DNA of 64,000 nucleotides from Callaeas wilsoni (GCA_013398955.1 VWPU01011591.1:124001-188000); one strand, 5' to 3'. Shown: positions 40,239 to 52,231, counted from the first letter of the stretch. A program made the numbers and translations. The notes: generated from the letters alone by a model not told the origin.

Positions 40239-42189
40239 GTTCTTGATTGCTGCTGCACTTAAGCAAATGAACTAATGCAAAGTTGTTAAATACAGAGCAA
40301 ACAATCAATTAAACACTTTACTTTTGTGCTGTTTAGAATGGGAAAAATCACCCAAATGGTGACTTTCCTCCCCAGCCATTGCCACCTCTCACACATTTTA
40401 TTTTTATCAGCACAGCACTGCTCTTCTAATGACCTGACTTTTCATAACATGGACTTAATAGCTCAATAAATGCCAGTGTGTGAAAAATAGGTTCAGTCAG
40501 TATGGCAGTCTCCCCCAGCTGCTTACAAAAAAAGTTTTCTTGGCTTTAGGTCTCTATTTTAGGGAAATATGAATCCTGGACTTAGTACACGCTAGGAGAT
40601 ACCTACCCTGTTCATTTCTGTAAGGTCAAAACATTTCTCCAAGCAGAGTCCTCCCAGTGAGGGTATTTTTAAGTCTCAAAATTCATTCAATGTAAGCTTT
40701 TATAGTGATTAAACTGTGAGGATCCCTGACGAGGTAATTTTTTTTGTGGCATTGAAAATTTTTTAGCAAGAACTGTATTTCACAAGTATATAAACCTACT
40801 AGAGAGAATCAAGATACCTCTGTGGAAGAAGCTGGACATACAGAAAAATCAATTCTCACATCTTTGAACAAATACTAAGTTTAGATCCCTCTCTTCTGCA
40901 GATGATAGCATTTTGAGATAGAAGGCATTCAGAAGTAGGAAACTTAGGGAAAAGAAGATGGAGGGACCAAATAATAGAAGTTGACCAGGTTGTGAAACCA
41001 CAATTCCTAATCAAATAAACATCTTTTCTCAGGGATTTGGTGTGCAAACCCCTCTTCTTCTATCGTTTATTTTTGGGAGATATATAATTCACTTTGAGCA
41101 GTGCTTCAGGGTTAAAACTTTTATCAATGATTTGAGTCAGCTAACAATTTTGCTTTGCATATTTTAAGGGGAAAAAAAAGGCTGTATGAGTGATCTCAAG
41201 CTTATAAAATTTGAAATAAACAAAAAAACCCTGACAAAAACAAATTGAAGTTAATTTTCCTGAAGACACTCCTTAGTATTTACATAATGGGTTTGTATTT
41301 CTAAAAACAAAATTTTGCAGGTCATTGAACCACAGCACAGTGACTGAGTTTGCTACTAAATCATTCAAAACAAGAGTTATTTAGCTTTTAGAAGAAGCAA
41401 ACATATTGTTGCATAAGACTCTGAAAGGACTATTACAGTTTTTGTGCATCATTAAAGCAAAACTCCCAAATAATCCCTTAGTACGTAGGTTGGAAACCAT
41501 AGCCTGTAATGAAGCTATGAATATTTATTATAGCAGAACTACAGCAAGTGAGAAGCAGCTTTGGCCTAATAGTCTATAATGCAGCTGGCTGCATAATCTG
41601 AATATTACAAAGTCAAGAATTTACCAAAGCTAAATAACAGCAATCTGCTATGCAGCTGAAGCAGCTGGAGATGGGGGAAGAAACAAACCTCCCCCGTGTG
41701 TTGGACCAGAGGTGACGTGCTCCAGCCTTTGGCCTCCATAAGGGGTCAGCAGCAAGTGGAGAGGGCCAGCAGCATCTTATGGCATTCACAATCCTCTACC
41801 ATCTCAGCCAGGCGTTGGGAGGGGACAGCCCTTGCATATGCCTCTTTCCTGTCCCTGAGGTCATATTTCAGCTGTGTCCCAGAGAAATTCATGGTTCCAG
41901 AACAAGACTCGAACAGACTGATCCTGTTCTGGTCCATATACCCAAACTGTGTCATCCCTATGCTCGCTTTATATTGTAGACAGGAAACATGGGCATGGGC
42001 AAGATCTAGAGACTGAATTAATGGTGTTTTCTGCCCTTTTCTTACCATTTTCTTCATAATTTCTGATAGACACTTCTATACTTTGATTTGGCTGATATTT
42101 TTGACCCTGCCAAGAATAGGGGTAGTGTTTTTGGGGAAATCTGCAATGACTAACTTAGACCTAATTTGTGTAGACAGCCAGAGTTATTT

Positions 42190-42420
42190 TCCCTGTTGTG
42201 CATTATTTTGCACCTAGCAACACTGAATTTCATTTACCATTTTATTACTCAGGCTCTCCTTGTCATCCATCCACAACTATTCATCTGCACCATCAACTCC
42301 AGGATGATAAAATCTAAATAAGTCTTGTGTTAATACAAACTTCGTCATTTCACTACTCCCTGCTTTTCTCAGATCATCCATTAATATCTTGATTAGCTCC
42401 AGTTCCCTAGTATCTTTCAC
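42190..42420 (-). mobile_element. Ancient CR1/L3-like LINE reverse-transcriptase remnant
   Basis: On the - strand this piece encodes a decayed version of the CR1/L3 reverse-transcriptase palm. The stretch ELIKILMDDLRKAGSSEMTK (about 42400 down to 42340) aligns with the family's FNIFINDL..G....E..KFADDTKL block. The expected ADDTKL is disrupted, as in VLTQDLF. Further along, nucleotides equivalent to ATGAAATTC followed by GTGCAAAATAATGCAC (about 42240 down to 42190) match the WQMKFN..K.KVMH region. Frame changes and stops are present, so it is not functional. It represents a different part of the element from the 28.3-kb copy and is in opposite orientation, so it is a separate insertion. It may extend toward 42800. 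Confidence 0.75.
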
Positions 42421-44600
42421 TCTTCCACATTGTGTTGCTATTCCTTTTAACAGCCGTCTCTGCAAAGTGATGATTTTAGCAAACAATTATTAATTTATAA
42501 GATTTTTTTTTGTGTTATCTCACGATGATTTTATGCTTTACCCAAATATAATTATTTGCACCTTTTTTTTTCCACCCCAGTAATTTGGTTATACCATCCC
42601 AAAACATCCAAAAAACCTAAGCATATTTATTCCACCTGAGGCATTATTTCAGCCCATGCCTTGACTTCTTCAATGAATAAAATATATAACTTTCTCTTAC
42701 ACTGAAACTTCAATTTTAGACCTTTTTCCCAGATCTATTCCCAGTATTGGAATGGTATTTCTCTAGAGTAAACACCAAGACAAATAACTCTTCTGAACTT
42801 TCTCTTTATTATCTGCACTGGGTGTTTAGGAACAATCCATAGTTTAGAAGTCACTAATAACTCTCTAAATGAGTAAAACTGAGAACTACGTCCATTTCGT
42901 ATTCATTCCAGAGTGAGTAACCCAGTCAATCTATCTCCATATTTATAAATTTACTGGGTCAATTCTTCACTTAAGATGAAAGTTTGGATCCTTAAATGCT
43001 CTTGACCTTGAAGTCCTGGAAACAAGTGTTCATTTAAACACATCAAACTATTAGTTTCTACATCACATTTGTTGGGGCTTTCTTCCTTTCCTTCTATATT
43101 TTAGAGTTTGTCTAAAAGACTTGTTCTTTCAAAAAACTTTGGAAGGCTTAACTTGTGTCACTAGCCAATTTGTTATGGTTTGATTTTTACCTTTCATCTG
43201 CTTTGAAGAGTGTTTTGTTGTTTGGGTGTTTTTCTTTTTTCTTTTCATTTTTCCTGCTTCATGGGAGCATTGTGAAAGACAAAGTGCTCATGGGTGACAT
43301 GCAGCTCTGTGCCATGATGCTGCACAGGACTGATCTCAGAGTCAGAGAACTCCAAAGGCTGTTCAGATTTAACCAAGACAGCAGCCACTACTAGTTCAAA
43401 TTATGTCAAGTGAAAGGTATAATGAAGAATTTGAGGGTCTATCCCGTGCTTATGGCTATGCTGCTTCCTCCATAGCACAGAATCACTGATGACACAGAGC
43501 TCTTACCTGCTCTTATCTCCTCCCTTCTGAGCTGGGACAGACCTTTCCAGGCAGCCTCAGGTGACATAAAGGTAAAATACAATGGACACCCACATATGGC
43601 AGCTCAGTCCCTGGCAAACCTCTATTTTATTTCTTTTTGTGCAGAAATCATACCTCTTCTCAGTGAGGACACAGCACAGTTTCCAAATCCATCTGTGACA
43701 AACAGACATAAATCCTGTAAAGTCATATTCTGATGAATCCTGGTTCTAAAGGTGGCCCATTTACACCATATTATCACCTGCTTCTCTAAGATTCGAGTCA
43801 CTAGTTTGTCTTCTGAAGTAAACCTCTATATACAAGCTGCCATTCACTGGAAAAAATAGACTTTGGCAACAGATTTTTAATCTCATTTTCCCAAGGCTGA
43901 GTTTCCTAAACAGTAGACTTTGAAAGTCAATGGAATCTTTTAAAATTAATAAAGTAAAACCTTCCGTCTTCTGTTTGAGGATGATTATATGTAGGGGTGG
44001 ATTTTTCTGGTTTTTATAAAGATGCACATTTTTGTCCCCTTAAGACACCACAAATTGTCTTGATCTAAATAATATGACCTTCTTGCTAACATTAATTAAT
44101 CCTCCTTTACTGAGAAAACATTTTCCGACAGAGCATTTTTCCTTCCCTCTGGCAAAGCAGTCAACCTAAATAAGAGATAAGAAAAATCCCATCTCTTGCA
44201 CAGAGGTGTGGGAGTGTCAGACACACACAGGGGCACCCCCCAAGGGCCTCTAGGAGAACCAGGAGCATATGGACACTGGATATCTGCTTCATTTCCTCTC
44301 CAGGTCAGGCTGTCTGTTAGCCATTAAGGATTCTGCAAGCCTGACTGCAATGTATAACACTGAAGTTAAGATCACTCTAGTCCATAGCACAGATAAAATC
44401 AATGGCTTATAGCTGCTTACATTTATCAGTTGAAGTGGTCAAATTCTTCATGATATGTGATCCATTTGAAAGAATTTTCTTGTGATTGATTTCTCTGTAT
44501 TTTCTACTTTCAAGGCACTGAACAAATCACAGATTTTTGTAAAGCAATTGCTATTTAAACACAGGGTACTTTCTCTTTTTTTTTGCCGCCTATAGAGAGA

Positions 44601-44618
44601 TATATATATATATATATA
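44601..44618. repeat. (TA)9 microsatellite
   Basis: Perfect TA dinucleotides flanked by GAGAGA and CACCC. Confidence 0.9.
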
Positions 44619-45300
44619 CACCCAGGCCTGATGATTTGGCCAAAGCACAGAAAGCCTTTATCTAGTTTTCCATGATAATGCATTTAGCCTTTACCATTGA
44701 GAAATCCAGGAGGAAAATGGCAGTTTTGCAGATAACAAGTTACTATTTCACATCATCCAAACTAGACTGCATGACTTTGTGTTATCACCTGCTGTCCAGT
44801 GTGAGTGAAAAAGTGACTTCCTCCCAGCCCATTTCAACTCTTCATCAGAGGACAGCAGTGCACCAGCAGCATGGTGAGCTCAAGCAGAGGTATCCCAGCT
44901 CACCCAGTTGCCAAAAGAAATATTTGTGGAGCCAGAGCCTCGAGCAGCATTGCCACAGAAGCCTACAGCAATTCGACTGGGTAGCAGAAAGCTGTTTCAC
45001 CTAGTAGTGGCAAAAATTGGTGCAACAGTTGACTGTTTTCATCTTGGTGTGCTGAACTCCTGCAAAAGTCCACAGGAGAGCTCCTGTCAGGAGGAGGAAT
45101 GTGAGCCCAGAATGTGGATAAGGATGTGCTAATCAGGGGATGGATTCATGTAACAGCACTATTAGTAGAAGAGGTATCTTATTTCCCAAGATGTGAGTTG
45201 CCCTTTGCCTCTGGATGTTGATCGCAGCTTGTGTGATGTGCAGGAATCTGTCAGACCATGATCTCCCTATGTTGATACACTAGGATCTCAAACAGATCAC

Positions 45301-45331
45301 CCAAATTATCTAGAGCATCCAAATTATCTAG
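45301..45331. repeat. 18-bp tandem duplication
   Basis: CCAAATTATCTAG occurs at 45301-45313 and again at 45319-45331 with a short AGCAT spacer. A reduced CAT follows the second copy. Confidence 0.85.
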
Positions 45332-45388
45332 CATTGTTCTTACGCTTTGGTTAAACTTATGACACTAGTGAACTACAAGGTGTAGAGA

Positions 45389-45410
45389 TTTTTTTTTTAA
45401 AAAAAAAAAA
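45389..45410. repeat. T10-A12 homopolymer junction
   Basis: A T run directly abuts an A run, forming a self-complementary AT-only block. Confidence 0.85.
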
Positions 45411-47491
45411 GACAAAACCAGTGCTTTCAAATTTAGCAAAACCTGTTCTACAATCCTGTTTGTCTCAGCAGTCCCCACACCAGGATCCCTGCTGGCTGAC
45501 AAACGCATCAATCTCATAGCAAATTTTGAGCGATTTCCATCTCTCCCAAAAATTATATCAACAGCAAACCAACTTTCCAAATGCTTCTCAAGGACAGGTT
45601 TCTGTCTCGAGGGCTGTCTTCTCAGGGGCAGCTTATTTGACTCCCTATATTCTGCCCCTTCAACCATGGCACTACGTATCCTTGTGTGCCGGGCTAGTGT
45701 GACCGTCCTTCCTTCGAGGAAGAACCAAGCTGAACTCTCAGAGCTCGATGGGTCTGGCCCAGGCTCTGCCTCTGAGTGGCAAATAACCTTGCACAGGATT
45801 TATTACCATTGTGAGCCTCTTTCACCAGAAATCTCTTAAGCAGACCCTGACATCAATCCCATTTTCCCATTCTGAGATGGAAGAGAGCCCTTTGATTTCA
45901 TCTTCATGATCATATTAGGTGGTTGGATTTAAAATATTACACAGGGTAAGTTTCTAGCCCAAAGGTGCTGTTTGTTTCAGTGCCCCGACAACTTCTCTAC
46001 GTTTGCCATCTGTTCCAGAAATTGCTTTACCTGGAGATTTTCCTTAGTGCTCTCTTCCCCTCTTGCAGGAACACCACTCCTAACCTCAGCTGAGACACCT
46101 CAGGTGGATGGGAAGAAGTGCACAGCTTCCCACCACACAACAGGAGAAGAGTCCTGCTGCATCTCAGAGAAATGAAGTCAGGCAAAGTGTCACAAAGATT
46201 CTGAGACCTTCACATACGAGTTTAGTGTGGACACTAGAACCATCACAAATAGGATGGAAAAAGACCTTGAAAAATCCTCTACTTCGGTATGTAAAACAGG
46301 TAGACCAGCACAACTTCTGCCATTCCTTTGCTCTTCATCCATCTTGTCTTTCCTTTGCCCTCTCATTTTCTCTGTTCACGTCATCATTGCTCTGGAGCTG
46401 GCTTCTTTATCCCCTCAAAGCAGCTGGGAATACAGTCTGACTGCAAGGTGCTACCACAGGGAATAAAGATGATTGTAACAAATAAGGAAGCAGAAAACTA
46501 CCGCAGATGAAATAAAATGCAACACAAGTCATTAAATATTGAACTAAACTCAGGCTGCATAGCCAGACTCAATCTGTTTTTACTGATGGTAAATGATGGG
46601 CTTATATAATTTTCAGTATCCTGATGGATGAGATGACATCAGTTGTTTAGGCTGAGCAAGACAGAGAGAAAAGGGTGCATTTTACTATTCACACTACAAG
46701 GCCAATTCCTCTACAGTGCTGAGGACTTGAGAGGCCTCACTACTTTTCTGGTTGGACTCCTGGTTTCTCCAGTGTTAATAAAAGATATGGCATTTTGGAG
46801 CAGTTTGGTTTAGGCAGCTTGTAACGGTGCTCAAATACAAGCTTGAGGATTGATTACCCTTGTCAGTTTTTAATGAAAATTTAAAATGGGGATGGGAACA
46901 GATTTTTATAATTACCAGGCCACTGAAATTAAAAAGAGAGAAGATATTCCCCAAAACTCTGAGACATCATTTCACTTCAGCCAGGGTCACCGCCACATAG
47001 TGATTGAAGTAGGCATGCTTTGCTGCAAGGGAGAGAAAATAAAAATTAACCTCTGATCTACAAAAACACTGGAGCTGCTGGCAATTAAGTTATTAAATAA
47101 TAAGATGCCATGCTTTGAACCACTAAAATTAAGGGCTAGGGGAATCTCTCTGCCACGCTGCTCCTTTTGCCACTCAGACCCATACGTGGCAGCCACTTGA
47201 GGAGGTTAGAGAGCTGTAATTAAATTAATAAAGCATGGCCTGGCTACTAGGGAAGACAACAAAGAGAAGAGTGATTGCAAGTAATTACTGGACGCATTGG
47301 TGTCACTTTATTTTTTTTTTCTGCTCTTGAGGCTGGTAATTTTTTTGCTGCTCTTGTTCTTGATGGGGTCTCCAGCTAGAAATCACCTGCCAATCCACCA
47401 TTTTTCATCAAAGAGGTTGAGATGACAGTAGAAGTGCCAGCATCTCTCAAAAATATGGAGAATGTTTTGCCAGATGACTGAAAATGTAAAA

Positions 47492-47619
47492 GTTTTTTTG
47501 TTGTTGTTGTGGGGGTTTTTTTGGTTTGGTTGGTTAGTTTTGGTTTGGGGGTCGGGGTCGTTTTGGTTTTGGGGGTTTTTTTTTGCTTGGTTTGGTTTGG
47601 TTTTGGTTTGGTTTTTTTT
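47492..47619 (+). repeat. G/T-only low-complexity tract (TTTGG-type)
   Basis: In 128 nt there are only one A (47536) and three C (47553, 47559, 47586). It consists of irregular TTTGG, TTG and G4-G5 units. Four G runs of four or more are present, but two are separated by long T-rich loops, so quadruplex formation is possible but not canonical. Confidence 0.85.
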
Positions 47620-47664
47620 AAGGAAAAAAATTACCTTTCCCAAGAAAATTTAGAAGAAAAGAAC

Positions 47665-47704
47665 AAATTTATCATCAGTTTCCACTGGAACTGATGATAA
47701 ATTT
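47665..47704. repeat. Perfect 40-nt hairpin-forming palindrome (16-bp arms, 8-nt loop)
   Basis: AAATTTATCATCAGTT at 47665-47680 is exactly reverse-complementary to 47689-47704, with loop TCCACTGG. A T-G wobble plus one C-G pair could close the loop further, leaving CACT. There are no mismatches in the arms. It sits 45 bp right of the G/T tract. It is too short for a typical microRNA precursor. No target duplication is visible. Confidence 0.9.
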
Positions 47705-50700
47705 CCTTAACAAAATTGAGTATTTCTAAAAAATTTTTGCTGCAAGTATTCCTTCCTGGCTGATAACACGAGGACACTGTGTTAGAGAAAATGTTGACTG
47801 AGATGCTTCAACAAGAGCTGCTGTTCAAACCACACGTGATGTGTCTGGCTTCTTGGCAACTTCCTTCCTGAAACTGGTATTCATCTTTCCAAATACATGA
47901 AGACATTATTGTCTGTTGTGAAGTCCAGATTTTAAATCATCAGTGCTTGTTAAACTTCTCTGGCCTGAGGTTCAATCCTTTGCTCCATGTTTGATGGACT
48001 AAGTTAGAAATGCATCTTTGCATCTCAGCTTGCGTATTCTACGTCTTGAGCCACACGTTTTTCACAGCTTCTCTCCCCACCACCCTCAAGCCAGTGACAT
48101 AAGCTGTAGTTTGTTCAAAGGCTTACCAGGGAATCAGCCTTATAACTCACAGTTCACTGTGGAGCTCAAGGCAGTGTTCTGCACCTTTTCCTACAAACAC
48201 GTCAGGTGGTTTATGCAGAGCACAGCCCCAAGCTGAGTCAGTGCAGGCAAATGTGTTTGTAGATGAGCAGCATATTCACGTATCTTTGGATGCAGCCCAG
48301 CTCCCACCATGGAACTCAGAACTGCTCCAAGCTTAGGGCATTTGAAACGTGTGAGACTTTTAGACCTAGGGATTTGTTTCGGCTTATCAGAAAAGAAAGA
48401 AAAGCCACCTGCAAGATTTAGATCTGTATCCCCACAATAGCCTGTTGAATTTCCCCAAAAAGTGTTTTGATCTGCAGGTTTTGATTCTGGCTCACTTGCT
48501 TTTGCTTATCAGGTTTGATTTCCTTCATATTTAGAGCATACATATCACAGCTTGAACTCCCTGGCCTTGCTTTCTAAAGCTGTAGGATGAATTAAAAGCC
48601 CACCTAAGTAAAAAAAAATGAAACTGATTTAGTCTGTTCCTGATTTTACTAAAACTTTCCAAGAAAGTGAGCCTTAAAATAGCAGTGTTCTCCATCTAAC
48701 AAGATGGCTGTCTGTTCGGATATGGAGCAAAAGGTTAAGGTAACCTGCAAAAAAATTGAAGTTTACTAAATTATTTGAAAAAAGCAGACTTCAGCCATGA
48801 GGTCTGTATATGTTAAAGCAGAACCGCAAGCATCCGAGGGGAGTGCAGAGTTCATGGGTGTTGAAGAGGTGCAGAGAGAGAGGGTTGATCCTCTAGGCAA
48901 CTCAAATTTTTTTTTTCTATTAAAATAGAGGAGGAAGCAGGCCTGATGGCCCATCAGAGAGGAATCCAGTTTTCCTGGTTCCCAACCTCGAACACCATGT
49001 GACTTCATCAGTCTGTGGAAGAGCAGAAAACAAAACCAAGCTCAAACTTTTGCCTCAGGGACCACTGCAATTTTCTGTTGGGACTGCCTTGGCCAGAAGC
49101 TGGTATTTGAAGGAAGGCACTCATATTTCATTCTTCTAGTAAAATGGTACCAGGCAGCAGGTCATTTCCATCGCTCAGTTTTTCAGCTCTCACACAGACA
49201 GTTAGCAACACTGGGAAAAGCAGGAATTGTGAAAGACTGACCTTAAGACTGACCCTGATGAGTCTTTTATCAGACTACTACCCATTACTAGGTTAGTGTG
49301 CCCTTCCATCCATCTCTCTCTCCCTGTGTAACTGAAGTAGCACAGCCCTCTGGAAGGAAAGAGGAATGCTATCAATCGCCTCAGCACTCTGAGGTTTTGT
49401 TAGAGGTAGGGATATTTCTGCCTGTACAATCCCCATGTAAGCTCAAATTCGAGTTACAAAGAAGCGTTTGATTTAGCCCTAATTTAGCGCAGAAGAGCAG
49501 TGCTGCTCTCTCCAGCAGCGGCACCAGGACTTTTCCTGCCCGTGGTTCTGAGAAGGAAACTCTTTGAGGGTGTTACACAGATGAGTAAACAAAAGGAACA
49601 ACTGTAGCAGCTCTGCATTAAAAAGCCCTGAGGCTCAGAGAGAACAAAAGGAAGAGCATCCGTTTAAAGTCCTTACATTTAAGAGAATTGCAAATAACCT
49701 GTGACTGCTAATGTCTTGACTGAAAGTCATTTTCTGAGCACACTGCAGGGAGTCATTCTGGACCTTTTGGGAATCCAGACTTACAGTGTTCAGGGACAGT
49801 ACAGGAACAGACAAAGTTTAGTACCTCACAACTCCAGCACAGATTCACGAAACCTCAATAGGACAACTGCAGCATCTGCACAGTTTCCTAAGGTGTCAGC
49901 TCCATTTTTGGATAAATCTTGTTCAGAAGAGCACTAAAATCCCATTCTGTTATGTCTGAGAACATATCAGTGGGAGGGCCAAGAAGGATTCTTAGTATCC
50001 ATTAAACTAGTTATTCATTCGTCCCAAATTAAATCAGCAAAGAACTGATCTGAATCAGAAGCCAAATTTAGAAACATTTTGAGAAATTTCCCTGCCGGGC
50101 CTTGGAGACTCCCTCCACAATGCACATTTCTGTGGGGATGTTCAGAGGCTGCTTCCTCCCACCTGGCTCCTGCTGGGAGCTTTACATCAGGGCCCCAGTC
50201 TCAGCCTGTGGCCTCTCACAGGCTGTAAACTGTCCTTCTGCTTTTTAAAGGTAATGAGGCATTTTGTGGCCAGTCGGAGCACTGATGTGTTTTCAAAACT
50301 GTGCATTGCACAGGTATAAATCTGTGGGTTCAAGTACTATATGAGAAGTAAAACCAAAACAATTGCCTGCATAGGTGCTTCAGTCACTGAGGAGCTGCAG
50401 AGACAGCCCCTGCTTTGAGCAGTGAGAGAAAGAAGGTCAGATAGCTCAGACTGATCCAGCAGCATGAACAGGGCTGTGGCTGACTCCCAGATATCACTGG
50501 TGCTCCCTTCAAGTCTGGATCGGTGCTGCTCAGCACTGCAAATACAGGCAGCTGTGCCTGGAAGCTTACAAAAAGGCTACCGGTACAGCTTTGTCATTCC
50601 TACCCAGGGGAACTGCAGGTGCTTCCAGGGTCACACTCATTTCTGGAGTGGAGCAGGTATTTTTGTTGGCTTTGGTAATTCCCTTGGTCAAAAGAGAGAG

Positions 50701-51308
50701 AATTGCCACACAGGGGATTCAGTGCAGGCTGGAAAGTGTATTACTTTGAGATATTAATCTTCTGCATTTTTTTCTTCTTCTTCTCTTCAGGTTAAAGTCT
50801 CGATGGATTTCCTGCAGAAATTTACTTTAATGGGTCAAAAATGCAGCTGTTGCATTTTAAGTGGCATAGTCTGTAGCTGACACCCTTTAGGGGAAGAAAA
50901 GCATGTAATCTAGGAGGTATGCAGTTCCTTCATCAGTCCCAATAAAGATGCAGAAAGAGTCAAGGTGTGACTGCTGGTTAGAAATTACACCCTCAGGTTA
51001 ACCAAAATGTTTTAATCAATCAGGTGCTTGAAGGGAAAGGGATGTTAGCAGCAAGAGGAGTAGAAATGCATTTATCGAGGGAGAAGAGATTACAGGAGGT
51101 GAGAGAGAGAGACCTGTGAAATAGATAAAGGTCATCAGACCGCAAGGTGAGAAGGAGGGCAAGGTGTCACAAGACATAAAATCAGCCTTTTATTTTAGTT
51201 TCCATTGAATTTGTGCAGCTGGGTATCAGTGCTCTTTGACTTTGCCTAAGCAACACCCTGGCCTGGATGGAACCTCCGTCAAGAGGAGGACCTGCCTTGT
51301 CCCTGAAA

Positions 51309-51541
51309 GGAATGAGGGATTTGTCTTTGCAAACAAACTGTGGGTCTGCTAGTAGATAAAACTAGCATTGAGACAGAAAAGAAACAATGGGCACAATTCC
51401 ACTGACTGATAAATGGAATGAGAGAGATTTGTCTTTACAAACAAACTGTAGGTCTGATAAATAAAACTGGACACTGAGAGATGAAAGAAACAACGAGAAA
51501 ACCATAAATTCCATAGGAATTCCACTGATTGACACAAGGAA
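51309..51541 (+). repeat. Direct duplication (period about 106 bp) inside the LTR U3
   Basis: GGAATGAG followed by GATTTGTCTTT and CAAACAAACTGT begins at 51309 and again at 51415. Each copy continues through a GAGA..GAAAGAAACAA segment to AATTCCACTGA. Copies differ by substitutions and by an insertion in the second copy (about 51503-51522), so the duplication is not recent. Confidence 0.85.
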
Positions 51542-51665
51542 AAGACAAAAGGGTGGGGTATACATTAGAAGGGGGTGTTAGGTATTAGGCCACTCCAGAA
51601 GTCTGTACCCCTCAAGTACCTCAGGAATGGGGAAAGAGGGAGGGAAATGCGGCCGGGAAATTAGG

Positions 51666-51672
51666 ATAAAAA
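51666..51672 (+). promoter_or_regulatory. TATA-like box of the LTR
   Basis: ATAAAAA upstream of the LTR polyadenylation signal at 51741, in the position expected for the U3 promoter. Confidence 0.5.
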
Positions 51673-51740
51673 GGAGGCTGTGTCCTCCAAAAATTTGAGA
51701 GACCCCAGGGGAAATGCCCCATGGCCTCTCCTTTTATTCT

Positions 51741-51746
51741 AATAAA
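51741..51746 (+). terminator. LTR polyadenylation signal AATAAA
   Basis: A canonical hexamer in TCTAATAAAGCAACAGG, placed between the TATA-like box and the U5 end as in compact retroviral LTRs. Confidence 0.65.
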
Positions 51747-52211
51747 GCAACAGGACTCCTCTATCTCCTTTCTGGACATGAACCTCTGGTGTTTGTGGAT
51801 TAATTTTCCTGACATCCCCGCTCTCGGGGTGCACTGAGCTCATTCCACATGCCATGCACAGAGGCACAATACCAAACTGATCTGCACTTCAGTCGAAATT
51901 TTGCAGTTGTTCCCCAGCTGTTATATTTCAGCCTCAGGACATCACACTGCAGCTGAATGGCAGCTTTTCACTCTGCTTGCTCTCCTCTGAAGAAAGTATT
52001 TGTTTGAGTACTCACTACCTCTGGCTTTCTTGTTTGTGCCTTTGGTTTGAGTAATTGCCTTAATCAGAATTTCAAGGCTGACACCCTGCCTGACCCTTTT
52101 CTACTCACTTCAGTATTGTTTATGGCATCCAGCCTTCTTACTTTTTGTTTTAATTAAAAACTACAGCAGCTTAACAAGCCACTTCTACATCAAATTTATT
52201 TCCAAAAACAA

Positions 52212-52231
52212 TATGCATGCATGCATGCATG
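52212..52231. repeat. (ATGC)n microsatellite
   Basis: About five ATGC units. The run is self-complementary. Confidence 0.85.

Larger units (their letters stand above)
28701..42189. other. Intergenic, no supported gene
   Basis: This contains the longest open frame of the window (37897-38343, -, 148 codons), which has low-complexity, non-domain-like translation. A run of - strand open frames between 34744 and 36090 is interrupted by stops and not recognisable. Other features are AAT-rich sequence at 37900-37915, an (AAAC)n/poly-A tract at 38889-38919 and an enhancer-like TAAT-rich segment at 40215-40460. No RNA gene was seen. Confidence 0.55.
42421..51289. other. Intergenic, no supported gene
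   Basis: This holds TA and homopolymer repeats (44601-44618, 45389-45410), an 18-bp tandem duplication (45301-45331), a long G/T tract with an adjacent perfect palindrome (47492-47704) and a TAATTA-rich segment at 46800-47290. The part at 42580-42800 weakly resembles upstream sequence of the LINE remnant on its left. Open frames of about 100 codons (for example 45365-45667, - strand) show no recognisable domain. Confidence 0.55.
51290..51815 (+). mobile_element. Endogenous-retrovirus LTR, solitary as far as can be seen (+ orientation)
   Basis: The right half has LTR promoter/terminator organisation. There is a TATA-like ATAAAAA at 51666-51672 and an AATAAA at 51741-51746 about 75 bp later. 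A short U5 follows, ending GATTAATTTTCCTGACA near 51815, with the terminal CA expected of an LTR. The left half holds a direct duplication of about 106 bp (see separate entry), as in retroviral U3 enhancers. No gag, pol or env-like frame lies on either side, so it is probably a solo LTR. The 5' boundary is not certain (I could not find a matching TG plus target duplication), and no subfamily name is assigned. A small CCCCG-CTCT-CGGGG hairpin lies just beyond the 3' end. Confidence 0.7.

Noticed and set aside
41746..42057. 103-codon - strand open frame next to the LINE remnant as a coding exon
   Set aside because: The translation looks fairly protein-like, but I could not match it to any family or to the LINE ORF next to it. 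No flanking splice logic was found.
45365..45667. 100-codon - strand open frame ending in a T/A homopolymer as a retrogene
   Set aside because: The poly-A/T block could suggest a retrocopy, but the homopolymer is T10A12 instead of a simple tail and the protein is not recognisable.
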